From Helicoverpa zea (Eukaryota > Arthropoda > Insecta > Lepidoptera > Noctuidae): DNA of 64,000 nt. The notes beneath the pieces were generated by a model, which saw nothing but the letters and a program-made list of their open reading frames with translations, was not told where the DNA came from and made no database searches. Each line of letters opens with the position of its first letter. The first letter of the stretch is position 1. This document shows positions 13,247-25,065 of this stretch, piece by piece. The DNA lies in assembly GCF_022581195.2 (NCBI RefSeq), contig NC_061471.1, forward strand, positions 4,278,001-4,342,000, in the 5' to 3' direction. The position numbers and the translations under genes were made by a program.

Positions 13247-13350
13247 CACGTTTAATAAATATTAAATAACACTCATTAAAAATGTCACGTGCAGTCTTGT
13301 AAAATATATGAACGTTAAAAAGTTTCACAGGTTGGTCGATACTCTTTCAC

Positions 13351-13710
13351 CTAATAATCATCATCGGGGAAGCAGAATCCTCCTCGTCTCGTGTAGCCGC
13401 TAGGACAGGAGCCCACTCGGATGTTGTTCCTCGTCTCGATGGTCGGCACCACGTCTGATGTGGCTTCTCCAACTGCTTTAGGCACGCTCTCACTTGGCTC
13501 TCCCAAAGACAACAAAATTTTCTTGTCTTTCCCGTCGATGTCAATCTTCATTGAAGACACTGGGTGTTCGTTACCCTTATTCTTCACTGTGATCTCCACG
13601 ACCATGCCCTCCGGTGATAAAGGCACTTCATGATGTTTGAGGACGTGACTGTCTATGCTCACGACTAGTGCCAGGCACACGGCGATCTTCACGCACATAT
13701 TTGTATACAT
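13351..13710 (-). CDS. Stress-responsive peptide (uENF)-like cytokine precursor B
   Basis: A 119-residue single-exon precursor, the close paralogue of gene A. The first ~55 residues (signal peptide and early propeptide) differ from A at only a few positions, and the nucleotide match continues into the 5' UTR up to about 13,737. The middle propeptide is less alike. The C-terminal module is C-x10-C, reading CPSGYTRRGGFC and ending FPDDDY, the best match in the cluster to the known stress-responsive peptide pattern (glycine after the first cysteine, Arg-Arg in the loop, proline and acidic residues before a final Tyr). Cleavage after the Arg preceding NNIRVG is inferred. Expected to be secreted to haemolymph and act as a cytokine. 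It could instead be another small disulfide peptide, but the combined architecture argues for ENF. Confidence 0.78.
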   Translation of the reverse strand: MYTNMCVKIAVCLALVVSIDSHVLKHHEVPLSPEGMVVEITVKNKGNEHPVSSMKIDIDGKDKKILLSLGEPSESVPKAVGEATSDVVPTIETRNNIRVGSCPSGYTRRGGFCFPDDDY

Positions 13711-13782
13711 TTTTGTACTATTAATGTGCTGAACGAACGCTGGCCAGTTTTAGACTGTTGGGTCCTGCGAGCTCGTCAATTG

Positions 13783-13789
13783 TTTTATA
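13783..13789 (-). promoter_or_regulatory. TATA box of peptide gene B
   Basis: Minus-strand TATAAAA about 75 bp upstream of the ATG at 13710, in the same relative place as in the other three cluster genes. Confidence 0.6.
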
Positions 13790-13799
13790 CGTGTTAAGA

Positions 13800-16700
13800 C
13801 TAGTTTGAAGTGCTTGTGCTCCTCACATTACGCATACTAAGATTCCCCCGGAGGACGCCGCGAGTGATTCATTTGGTGACGATTGTAACTATTGTGAAAG
13901 AAAACCGTCAAGCGCGAAAAGTTCTTACGTGAAAATGATTCTTCATGTAATTTTGTGTACCAAATTAAATATATTTTCTTGTTGTAACAGTAAGAATTAG
14001 TTTTTTAATCTAAATAAATTAATTTTTAGCCGGGATTTCCATAAAAATGTTCCAATTGAACTTATCAGCTGACCGAATCAAAAAGCAGCAACTTTCATTT
14101 GGCGTTCGCCGTTCGGCTGTTCTTCTGTAAAAATGGTACAAACTCACTTTAGTATTTCTAACACATATTACTATGGTTTATCTGGAGATTCTGACGCAAT
14201 TAAAATTATCTAATAATATTCTAATTCGCAAGTACTACGCACAAGTTACCGTCAATACGTCAGTGAGCCTCAAGCCCTATAGAAACGTTTTCCTGTAATA
14301 AGTACTCAATCCGGAATCATACATGAGACACACGTCTAGTTGATACATTTTATTAACATCTCGTTAGGATTGGGAATACCCCATTTATTTCAATGTCATC
14401 TGCCCTACTTGTCACCAATTAGTAATTTATAGGATAACCCAATAAATAACTAACATTTAAAATGCAAAGCAATAAGATTTCACTAGAAATCGCGTATTCT
14501 GGTATTTACATATGCAATTTTTATCACAATGTGAATGCAAAAATACTCGGAATTTGTGTTGTTGAGACAAAGATAACTGATAACATAACAAGATACTTCT
14601 TGTATCTCCTTTATGAGTATCGTTTTTTTATCAAACAATACCTACTACCTATATCTTCTTCTACGTATTGAAAAATAGCTAAACTTATTCGTGCAAAAGT
14701 AGGAATTCCAGTTGAATGATGCAAACTTGTTGCAAAACCTAGTTAAATGATATTCAAAGCTTTTATGTTAATTTATTAAAAAATACATGATAGTTGCCAA
14801 TTTGATATTGATCGGTTTCACAATTTCTTCTACGGAATACTAATAAAGAATAATCGCTTTTAGAGATTATCAAAATCTGCAAACAATAGTTCGAAGTGCT
14901 TCAGTGCGAACTATTATTATCTATATAATAGCAGCTACTGTCAATTATTTTACTGCTATGGACAATGATGATTGAAACGCTCTAAAATATGTAAACAATT
15001 GATTTTCAGGAGACAATTATAGATCTATGCCTACCCATAATCCCACTGGCAAAAGGTCACAAAAAATGAGTTTTGCATACTGTTTCCATTATCCATATTT
15101 TACAAATACACAATCTAATTACTCGTACCTACATGCATAAGTAAAATTAATAAAGATTTTTCAGTAAAGAGATACTGCCTGTCCTTACTATAAGCTAATC
15201 TACTTTTTTTCAGGATGTAGCTCCTTCAGGACGCAGAGATCTAGTACTTACGTACCTACTACTAGATAAATACTAGAACTCTCGCCCGTGACCCCAATTA
15301 AGCAGAAAATACACCTACATAAATCATTAAACATATTTAAATTAATTTACTTCAGCAATCAACATTCCTCTACATCCACGTGTCTGACACAAGTAGGAAA
15401 TAGCATAACATGACATAATATTAGCATGCAGAATTATTATATTACTTTGTAACCAGCTTTAAATTAATATTACAGAAATAACCAAGTTCTACGCAAAGGA
15501 CTTCATTCGGGGAACTACAGCCAGCACCATTTACGTACCTATTTACTGAGTAAAATAGATGAATGCAATTGAATAGAGAGACGAGTATCATATACCTAAC
15601 TTTACATAAATGCATTTATGGCATAGGTATGCTAATTGTAGGTAACAAAAATATAAATGGGGTTATGTAATGTTATGTATTTTACAGACTTTAACTTACA
15701 TGATTTTCGGGTGATAAGATTAGGACGGGGATGACGGGAATGGTCAGTGTTCCTAGCGGGAATCCTACGTTCAGCATAGACGATGATGAGACGCAATTGG
15801 CTGATTCAATATAATGATGAAAAAGATTAGGTATTGTAAATATCAGATACTGCAAAAGTGGGTTTTTATATAGGTAGGTACTTGCTAGAGGTGTATAGTC
15901 TGGCTCACTTCTTATAAAAAAAATACAGATAGGACCGTTGATGATTCACAGTGACCAATTGCGGACCTTAATCATGATTGGTATTGGTAATTATAGAGGA
16001 CGGCTGCTGGATTTCGTTACCAAAACCACAGTCGCGAGAGCCAGTCTTGTAATTGTAGAGTTAGTCATTTTTTACGTAACCCACGGAAAAACCGAAGGGC
16101 GAGAACATTTCCAGAATCCACAACAGTATCCTTAGAAAACGTTACTGTAATACTAATTACAAGTATGCCGTTATTGAGCAAGTTCTATTTATAGTAATGA
16201 TAGCAAACATTTATTTGCATAATACCTTGTACGTCTGATGCATGTCTACTTTCCTGGTACAAGATAAGCTGAACTTATCAGTTTTTGCATACGGTATGCG
16301 TACTCCTAAGATGTTGCAGTAATAGTCTTAAGGATTAAGATATACATATGTTTCATTTTTAGAACAGGTAAACATATTGTTATACACATACGTTCCTTAT
16401 ACGTGACTCACATATAGAGGTATGTTCGTAAAGTAATTTGAATTTAGTCCAGTCAGTATTGAAGTCTTTTTAATTCGAGTATAATCATATTATTATTGTT
16501 GATCTAGATGTGCCACCTCTTATCTGCATGCAAATATTTTAAAAGGAATTTACAAGAAAACACAATTTGTCACCATTCGAAAGTGGTTTGTGTAATAGTA
16601 GATATAGTATTGCCAAAAAAATTGCTATAAGGTCACATTTAGAATTGATTTTGATTTCAATAAAGAATCTTGGAATTCCCCATGTTGGATGCTTTATAAC

Positions 16701-17220
16701 TATTTCCTCTCTAGGCCTGACTCAATCCAATGGTTTGGTAGGTATTGCTTTAACATACCCATAAAATAAGTTTCCTTGTTTTCACAACAAGTTTCTCATT
16801 TTTATTAAGTTACTTATTTTTTCGGAGTAGAAATTTTACTATAGGTATTATTATACTTTTAAAATGTATTTTACTATAGGTATTATTATAAATTTATGTG
16901 GAAGCTACATTTCAGTAAATTATAAGTTTATTCCACGTCAGCAGCCAACAGGCGGGTTTTAGAAAGATAGGATAAGAAAAAGAAGTCAGTTCTATGATTG
17001 TTAAATTAATGACTTTAATTATGGCCACACAGTTATCTATTGGCAAAATACTGTAATGATAATGATAGTGATGATGTGTTAATAAACGTTTTATTTTGTC
17101 ATATTGTATTAATGTAACAATAAGGGCTAGTACAGACCTATATGAGAAGAGGCCTGAACACTGATTATATGTATGAAAATTATGTATATAAGAACGTGCC
17201 ATAAAATATAAATAAAAAAC
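13800..17220. other. No gene seen between peptide genes B and C
   Basis: AT-rich intergenic DNA with no recognisable exon. A decayed fragment with 'GATGTAGCTCCTTCAGGACG' near 15,215 resembles RTE-type 3' ends. Two copies of a 23-bp phrase beginning ATTTTACTATAGG occur at about 16,831 and 16,868, a local direct repeat. Confidence 0.45.
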
Positions 17221-17295
17221 AGTAATTTTACAAAAAACTTTTAATGTATCATTAAAACAGAACATAGTTGTCGGAGAGATCGATGATTCAGTTGC

Positions 17296-17637
17296 TTAGT
17301 AGTCAACAGGAACACAAAAACGTCCCTGAAACGTGAACCCAGCAGGACAGGATCCAACCACCATCCCAGCGCGGTTTCCCAGCATTGGCACGATGTTTGA
17401 CGGCAAACGACGTCTCGGCGCCCTTGGCAGAGCTTCATCCAGAGACAGCCTCACCATCTTGTCATGCTCGTTGATATCGATCTTCAATGTCGACAACGGT
17501 TTTTGGTCGTTCTTGTTCTTCAGTACAATCTCCACAGTGACGCCTTCTGGTGATAGAGGCAGGGTCCGCAGCACGTGGCCGTCGATGCAGGCGACCAGAG
17601 CCAGGCACAGAGCGATCTTCACGCACATTGAATACAT
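17296..17637 (-). CDS. Stress-responsive peptide (uENF)-like cytokine precursor C
   Basis: A 113-residue single-exon precursor starting at the ATG at 17637. A hydrophobic signal (CVKIALCLALVACIDG) leads to a propeptide containing PLSPEG and EIVLKNKN, words shared by the whole cluster. The C-terminal module keeps C-x10-C but is the most divergent: CPAGFTFQGRFC, ending VPVDY. It lacks the loop arginine at the position where A, B and D have one, and has a hydrophobic patch (AGMVVG) before the first cysteine. From 17516 to 17695 its 5' UTR, signal and early propeptide match gene D at 179 of 180 positions, after which the two diverge sharply. Secretion is well supported; receptor activity with this altered loop is unknown. 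Confidence 0.74.
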   Translation of the reverse strand: MYSMCVKIALCLALVACIDGHVLRTLPLSPEGVTVEIVLKNKNDQKPLSTLKIDINEHDKMVRLSLDEALPRAPRRRLPSNIVPMLGNRAGMVVGSCPAGFTFQGRFCVPVDY

Positions 17638-17708
17638 GGCTGTATTTATTAATGTGTTGAAGCACCGCTGGCCTATTGAGGAGTGTGATTAGTCCTTACA
17701 AACTGGAG

Positions 17709-17716
17709 TATATATA
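17709..17716 (-). promoter_or_regulatory. TATA-like box of peptide gene C
   Basis: A TATATATA stretch about 75 bp upstream of the ATG at 17637. It lies just outside the block shared with gene D, so the two core promoters are not identical. Confidence 0.5.
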
Positions 17717-17729
17717 CTATTTTATGACG

Positions 17730-19499
17730 CAAGTTGGCACATCGTCGGTTTTTTATTTCCCTATATTGCGCGCAAAGCTTTCCTCTAGTGAATCAATTTA
17801 TTTCTAAGTCATTATTTTGCCCGTAATATCCAAATGAAAAAAATATTGAAACTGCAAAGGTTTTTAGGGACTTCACTATTTTAATTGACTAAATATTCTT
17901 AATAATTTGCATATCAGTTTAAGTTTATTGTTACTATTAAAGATAATTTCCGCCTCTCACAATGTCGAATAATTGTACATAGCAAACATTTCTACACGAT
18001 TATCATAAGTCAAATCAAACAAGCGAATATGTTTTGCTTCTCATTCTTCTTTTAGTTGAAATCTTTTATTATGTACTGACTTCTGCCAGCGGTTTCATCC
18101 GCAACCCGTGAGAACTTCTGAACGAACCCAGATAAAAAGGTAGCCTATAGCCTTCCACGATAAATAGGCTATCTAACACTGAATTTTTCAAATCGGACCA
18201 GAAGCCCGTGAGATTAGCGCGTTCAAGCAAACAAATAAACTCTTCCGCTTTATATAGATAGATAATAAGGAGGCACTAAGTACTTATTTTTGACTGTGGT
18301 AAGTTTACCATGCATACCGCCAATTTCATTATTTTTTATCAATTTCATGTTTGTTTATATTTATGGAATATTCCACTTCGTTTGCACAATAATAAGGCAA
18401 ATCGGGTGACTTCAGGCCTACACAAGATCATCCTTATTTTGCTCTTAAAATAGAAAAGGACATTATTATACGGAAACTGTTATATACCTCCTGTACCACA
18501 CAAAGCAAGATCTTACTGCTTCTAAATAATAAATACTCTTTTTCCTAGAGAGAAGATACAGGATTATTATAGACTAGTGGCTTTAATGAAACCCTGGATG
18601 ATAACTAATAACCGCATCAAAATCAGACAAAAAGGCAGAAACACGTGACGGAGGACTGTTTTATAATTTGTAGTAAGAGCGATTTCGCACTACCGGATTT
18701 TGCTTGGCTGATGGATGTATAGTCTATCGAGTCAGCACGTTATCACGTCAGCACGTTATCAGAAGCAAAGACCCTTCGAATGGACCAAATACTTTAGACC
18801 TTTTTTAAATATTGAGTTTTTTGTTGGCAAGTGTTATTTTTAATTTCTAAAATCTATAAAATAATATTTTTTCACAAACTTTCTTGACGCAATCCCATAC
18901 AACATTATCTGGAGAAACCCACACAGACCAGAGATTGTTGTGGTATTCTAACAATGCAGTACTTAGGTAATGACGCTTTGCATGACCTATTGAGGAAAAT
19001 ATCGATAGCTTCGCGTTGACCCCCCGATACAGGACACGTCAAGAATCAGTCATCAAAAAATTCAGCACGGTTTCAGGGAAATAAATTTACGTCATTCGAG
19101 TAAGTCAAGACGGGTCACTTGTTGAAAATGTAGGTAAGATTAATTACATAATATTATTCTTAATATGTAGCTAAATTCTTATTATCAACTAAAAATGTAG
19201 GCGTGTTTATAAAATTATGATAAAATTCAGTAAAAAATCAAATCATTTCTTAATAAGTAGGACGATGACGTCAATTAAGTATCTGTTATATTTGTACCTA
19301 TATATAGTTTGTATCATAACAATATTTTAATTTTTTTTATGATTACGAAAAAAAAATTAAAACGTTTTATTTTAATTTTAATTTCTATAGATACATGCTG
19401 GCACTCATTGTGAATTGGGTTACTTTCAGATTACATTTTGGCCATTCATTTGTGTACTCAATTTTAGTAAGCTCTTAATGACAAACAACATTTTTATAA
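17730..19499. other. Intergenic DNA with a decayed RTE-like fragment
   Basis: No gene is seen. Positions about 18,085-18,265 contain a degenerate RTE-type 3' end (GCCAGCGGTTTCATCCGC, then AAAAAGGTAGCCTATAGCC and AAATCGGACCAGAAGC). A short tandem phrase (CAGCACGTTATCA repeated) sits at about 18,732-18,761. Confidence 0.45.
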
Positions 19500-19504
19500 C
19501 TTTT

Positions 19505-19885
19505 TATGTGGCGGCCTAAAGGACCAACCTCTCAAGAATGAGTGCGTGGGTTCGATTCCAGGTCAGGCAAGTACCAATGCAACTTTTCTAAGTTTGTATG
19601 TAGGTACTTTCTAAGTACACTATCTTAGACACCAATTCGTTTCGGTTGGCACGTTAAACTGTAGGCTCGGCTGACATTGAACACCCTTGGCAGTTGGTAC
19701 GGGTAGTCAGAAGCCAGAAAGTCTGACACCAGTCGAACCAAGGGGTATTAGGTTGCCCGGGTAACTAGGCTCAGGAGGTCAGAGAGGGCAGTCGCACTCC
19801 TTGTAAAACACTGGTACCTGCTCAGCTACATCCGGTTACACTGGAAGCCGAACCAACATAATTGGGAAAAGGCTCGGAAGATGAA
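19505..19885 (+). repeat. tRNA-related SINE-like element, longest copy
   Basis: About 380 bp. The head carries a Pol III B-box-like motif (GGTTCGATTCC near 19,551), followed by a body with 'GGCACGTTAAACTGTAGG', 'CATTGAACACCCTTGGCAG', 'GTAACTAGGCTCAGGAGG' and a 3' part 'CATAATTGGGAAAAGGCTCGG' ending in a GATGAAG-type tail. At least four further partial copies occur in this window (20225-20425, 49092-49142, 53488-53815 reversed, 59024-59203). The pattern matches an abundant noctuid SINE-like family; the name is not assigned. Confidence 0.65.
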
Positions 19886-20224
19886 GGAAACTTGGACTTT
19901 ATTGTCTGAAATCACCAAGCCGGTGATTCACGCTCAAAACAAATGTGGTGATGCACGCTCAATCCTTTTCTGTGTGAAAGAAGGGTTGTGCCCAGCAGTG
20001 GACCGAAAAAAAAGGCTGACGATGATTGAAAAGGTTACTTTAGAAACAAATCTGACTAAAATTAGATGTAAATACAATAATCGTATTTAATAACTTGATT
20101 AATCGAATCATTATTTGAAACCGTAGTTTAATGTCTAAAAAGTTCTATCAAGATTGTATATCTTTAGGCATCTACTCAAATGGGTACCTACACTGCCTCA
20201 TATAAAATTTTTTAGCTATATTTC

Positions 20225-20425
20225 TCTTTCGGATACCACGTTCTGTAGGTCTCGACTGTCATTGAAAGTTTTTGGGAGTCGTTACGGGTACTCAGAAGCC
20301 AGTAAGTCTGCCAAACAGTCTTACCGAGAGATTTTGGGTTGCCTGCGTAACTACATAGCTTGAGAAGGTTAAGGGAAGACTGGAAGCCGACCCCAACATA
20401 ATTGGGAATAGGCTAGACAGATTAT
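20225..20425 (+). repeat. 5'-truncated copy of the SINE-like element
   Basis: Shares with 19505-19885 the blocks 'GTCGTTACGGGTACTCAGAA', 'AGCCAGTAAGTCTGCC' and 'CCCAACATAATTGGGAATAG'. The head with the B-box is missing. It lies only 340 bp from the longer copy, downstream of peptide gene D. Confidence 0.6.
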
Positions 20426-20762
20426 CCTTTTCAAACTGCGCACTCACTAAGAGCAACCGGGCAGCCAGATTTTAAATAGTTTTCATAGGCTTAAACTTTG
20501 TTTGTGATAGATATACTTACTATTACGAAGTTTGACTGATGGTGGCTTTGAAAGATACTTATAGAAACCCCAATCATTATATTTGATGTGTTTTATATAA
20601 TTTTTATTGCTGCCTAAGTTTACTTATAAATACCATAACAATGGCGCATAATACCATAACAGGGAAAAATATAAATAAAAGAAGATGTTTCACAGAAGAA
20701 TTTTAATGAACATCATTAATAATCACATCAATTGAAGTCCGTCGTAGAAAGTGTCGATTTGT

Positions 20763-21113
20763 TTAAGCATCGTCGGTGGGGAAGCAGAACCCACTTTGTC
20801 TCTCCGTTCCCTCCGGGCAGGAGCCTACCCGGACACTATTACGATTTTCCAACCTCGGAGCTTTTGCAAACATATCGCGGAATCCTTTCGGCACCCCTGA
20901 TGGAGCTTCGGCCATTAAAATCCCAACTTTCTTGTCCTTTTCATTGATGTCGACCGTCATGGTAGTCACTGGATGGTGTCGAGTCTCCTTATTCTTCAGT
21001 ACAATCTCCACAGTGATGCCTTCTGGTGATAGAGGCAGGGTCCGCAGCACGTGGCCGTCGATGCAGGCGACCAGAGCCAGGCACAGAGCGATCTTCACGC
21101 ACATTGAATACAT
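20763..21113 (-). CDS. Stress-responsive peptide (uENF)-like cytokine precursor D
   Basis: A 116-residue single-exon precursor from the ATG at 21113. The signal peptide and first propeptide segment are the same as in gene C except one conservative change (Val/Ile). The second half differs: a propeptide with ETRHHPVTT and NEKDKKVGILM, then a C-terminal module CPEGTERQSGFC, still C-x10-C, ending FPTDDA. It therefore has no terminal tyrosine, unlike A, B and C, and the residue after the invariant glycine is Thr rather than an aromatic. A basic residue before NSVRVG could be the processing site. Last of the four tandem genes. Function as a cytokine is inferred from architecture and paralogy. Confidence 0.74.
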   Translation of the reverse strand: MYSMCVKIALCLALVACIDGHVLRTLPLSPEGITVEIVLKNKETRHHPVTTMTVDINEKDKKVGILMAEAPSGVPKGFRDMFAKAPRLENRNSVRVGSCPEGTERQSGFCFPTDDA

Positions 21114-21185
21114 GGCTGTATTTATTAATGTGTTGAAGCACCGCTGGCCTATTGAGGAGTGTGATTAGTCCCGTTGCAGTTTGTC

Positions 21186-21193
21186 TTTATATA
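21186..21193 (-). promoter_or_regulatory. TATA box of peptide gene D
   Basis: Minus-strand TATATAAA about 75 bp upstream of the ATG at 21113, just beyond the end of the block shared with gene C (21171). Confidence 0.6.
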
Positions 21194-21199
21194 CTGCTC

Positions 21200-24100
21200 T
21201 TATTTAATTAATTTTCCGTTATTATATTTACTTGCTTTAATGGACATAATTATTATTTAGTGAATCATTTGAGGACAAAATATTAGTAAATAATTTATGT
21301 TTTTGTGTCACACTTACATAATTACATATGTGCATCTACATAGTATGTTCACCCAGACACATATTGGTGGCTTCCATACCATTATCAGACAGAAATCTGA
21401 CTTATACCTAACTCTGAAGACTGTGGAGCAGTTCCAACCTCATTTTGAGAACCATAGCAAAGAGGTATAGAGAGAGTTTTATCCATAGTGTATAATGCCG
21501 CATTAATAGGGAAACGTAGGAAACATAACTTCGCATTTATAAATATTAGTAGAAGGGCTTGGTAGTGTCCTTCGGATTAAATAAAACTCAACATCTAGAC
21601 TCATACTAATGCCAAATATTTTTTGTTTCGTCCGTTTAACTGTGTACCTATGTTCAATAAGCCCTGTATGATTCAGCCGCCATATATTATGTTTTAATAC
21701 ATGGACTACATGCCTACTTACGTCAATAAACATAGGATTTACGTAAATAAACCAGATAAACATTATCTAGTATGTTGAATAAAATAATTATCTTCTTCTT
21801 TGTTGGTGCGTATGAGTAACAGGATAGCTCAATAAAATATTATTTTGTAAAGGTGTCTTTTTCCGTGTCATAAAACCCAGTTGTTCATTGACCTATTGCA
21901 TATATTTGCAATTGGCAATTTCCGTTCAAAGCAATATAGGTTTTCTTGATTGATTGATTGAAATACATACTTTCGAACTTGCAGATTCTACTTTCAAAAT
22001 ATCAACCAGACAACATCAAAACAAAAAACGATTGGCCGTACAGAATAGAAAAACGAGTGCACTTTGAATACACTTCAAATTGGACAACGTAAAAAATCTA
22101 GTTTAGAAAAATAGTGAGGCAGATTGAACTGTAAATCAAAAGCACATGACAGCACTACAGTTTGTCAATATTTGTGATGCAACTGTTGTTACACTCACAA
22201 CAAAGCGACTTCGGACAACAACGCCACTCAAAGGGTTATTCAATTGAACACATATTTTCGAAACTTGATTTTATTTTTGTTGATTCGTACGGAAAAACCG
22301 TGCATGCTCTTAGGTATGTTTGTCCTTGAAATACAAACTTAACTGTAGAAGTGGTAAAGTATTTGTAAATATCTGCTGCAGATATACCTATTACTGTTAT
22401 GCATATGATCAAATACTGAGATCTAGGTACTTTGGTTCACGACTCAGAATAGCTTTACACTAAGTAGCTACATAGATATTATTTACCATTCTACAATCTT
22501 CAGACGTAGATTCACCCTGTAAATATTAATCTGATCCAATTTGAACAATGTACACAGGCAACACAGATATTACAATATTTCGGACAAAAATCAAACCTGA
22601 AAAGGCTCGCTATGCCCACAGCATTTTTCTTTAAAATTCTGTTTATTAGAGTGTCTTTAGGTACCAACATAAAATGAGGGAGACTGTGTATTTATAGGTA
22701 TATTTTACTTATTTATTGTCTTTTAAGAGGAAGAGTTATTTATATAAATTAATTAATTACTGCAGATGTAAACATGGTTAAACAGGAAATAATAATTATA
22801 TTTCCAAATAAATAAAGTGCGCAGAACATTAATAGCAAAGTACTACGTGACAGTTCTCACACAATAGTTTCCACATCTTATTAATATAACGACTAATGTA
22901 TAGGTACCCACATACAGACGATCAAATTGTGATGTCCTCACGAGAGATTCCCTAGACTAAAAAATTACAAACGTTGATGTCAGTCTAACAACAAGCTTAA
23001 TTGTAATAAATTCAGATCTTTAGTCATACATGAATAATCATGAACTCGTAACATTAAACGAAGGGACATTACGTTTTATTTTACATAGTGACATAGGCAT
23101 TAAAATTCTTTAAAGTATTCCCCGAATGAATCAATTGCCACGTGCGGTTCAGGGGATCTCCTTACAAATGTAAATTGGCTTAGGTCTTAGACTCAGGCAT
23201 ACTTAATCATACAGCTAAGTACCTATATTTTAAAAACTTTCAACATGCATTAAAATTCCTATGAAGAAAATCTTTGAGACCCAAATTGATAACCATATTA
23301 TTCCTCTCATATTCACATCAGTATCGTAGGTAATAGTGCAGCACTATCATAAAGACCTCAAGACTCTAGCTACAAGTACACAATCATAGACGTAGTCTGC
23401 CTTTGTCAATACAATCATTGGCCCTCAATTGACCTAGCCAAAGCTTAACCGCAAAAAACCCTTCCTTCCTTTCCCTGAACTAAAATTCAATAACGTCCGT
23501 GGGTTAGGTTTTCCATTATACTGAAAACAATTCTTTTATTTAAAGGAAAATACAGACCACAAAACAAAGAATGTTTAGTATGGACCATCGAGTCCATCGA
23601 TTCTTCCGCGTGGGTTCGATCGGGTCTCCAGCAGTCTCGATAAAGATGAAATACGGTCGGGTTACTCAGATTATAGCAATAAATATTGCTGAAAATATGC
23701 TGCGTATCATAATAGCCACTCGACCTTCGATCCCGGGAGATTGCCTTTATATAATATACTCAAATCATGTTGTTAAACTATTACTCGTAATATAGAGGGA
23801 CGAGTTCGGGACACTCTCATATTTTATGAAGGTTGGTACTTAGCTCTTTGTGAATCTGATATTGTTTTTTTTTCGAATTAACTTACCTAAGCATGTAAGT
23901 ATTATATTATAAAAAAGTAGGTACTTACGTGGTTTTGTAGCACTGTACGTTTTTTACAATATTATGGGAAGATTAATTAAAGGTAGTCAATTACGATTGA
24001 AATCTGTTCTTGAACACAGAATCTTATATTAAAATCAGTACTTACCTAGTTCTAGTTGCTAAGGATACTCCGTGCATCTATCTACTGACGCATTTCCATA

Positions 24101-25060
24101 ATACCTATGTAAACCACCGGATAAAATCTCATTACCCTCCCATTAATGATCGGGAAATAAAATTTACCTAAATGCAAGTGACCTATGTACATAAGTAGGT
24201 ACACCACATTATAAATTATTTCTCGGAAATAGTTATACCTATTTGTAATAGGACAATAATAAATGTGGAATAGTATACATTTCATTTTTATTTAACATTA
24301 ATAATATAATCTTTATTGATATAACGTAAAACAGATTGTAACAAAATATCTAGGGGTACTTTAATTAACGCGAAAACAGTACCTAGCTAATTTTCAATTT
24401 TCCTTACATTGCATAAAAAGCTCAAATTGTTGCTTTGCACACGTTTCCTACTAATAAATGTGAAGTAAAGTCATTGGGTTTGTCTATCTTTTACGCCAAA
24501 ACTACTATAAAAATTGGTACACGGATACTTTTACGCCAAAACTACTATAAAAATTGGTACACAGATAGCCCAGTCATTGAAAACGCAGACTTTTCATTCA
24601 GAATGTTAGTAGTTTCCTTGGAAAGTGGATGTATCTGCGAGGACAAGATAGTGCATAATACGAATATAGAGGTCAGTGAATAATACGTAAGGAACATTAA
24701 GTACCTACACGAAATATAAACTACGCAGAAACATGACGCATTATGTCATTGCACTTTTAACGGATGACGCAGGGAAAACGTATTATGGGAGAATAATTGC
24801 ATCTTGCTAAATACTTAATTACCTACGTCTGAATTTTTTTTTATATAAATGCACAAAAGGGAAAAGAATGTTATATTCGAAATACTCAAGCACAGTGTCC
24901 GTACAGTCCCTTTTGAGCCTTTTGAATGTCTCTAAACGTTTTCCTCACCGCTGAAGGGAAAACATTGTATAACATTTCATTCTAGTTTATTTATTTCTCT
25001 GATTTTATTCACGTGATTATTTTGTGGGAATAGACCGAACGACGTTTCTAATTTCTTCTA
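21200..25060. other. No gene seen; intergenic DNA
   Basis: AT-rich DNA between the peptide cluster and the receptor gene, with no recognisable exon. It contains the 40-bp tandem duplication at 24488-24567 and a short (GATT)n run near 21,948-21,960. Confidence 0.45.
24488..24567 (+). repeat. 40-bp tandem duplication inside an RTE-like remnant
   Basis: Two adjacent 40-bp units, each beginning CTTTTACGCCAAAACTACTA and ending in a GGTACAC(G/A)GATA phrase, nearly identical. The surrounding words resemble RTE-type 3' ends, so this is probably a slippage duplication within an old element. Confidence 0.7.
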
Positions 25061-25065
25061 TTTTT

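Noticed and set aside
17333..17692. Long plus-strand open frames antisense to the cytokine genes (also 20776-21168, 10276-10503, 13421-13633)
   Set aside because: They exist because the sense genes are conserved and duplicated; their translations lack any signal or family features, and the C/D pair is alike only where the sense block is identical.
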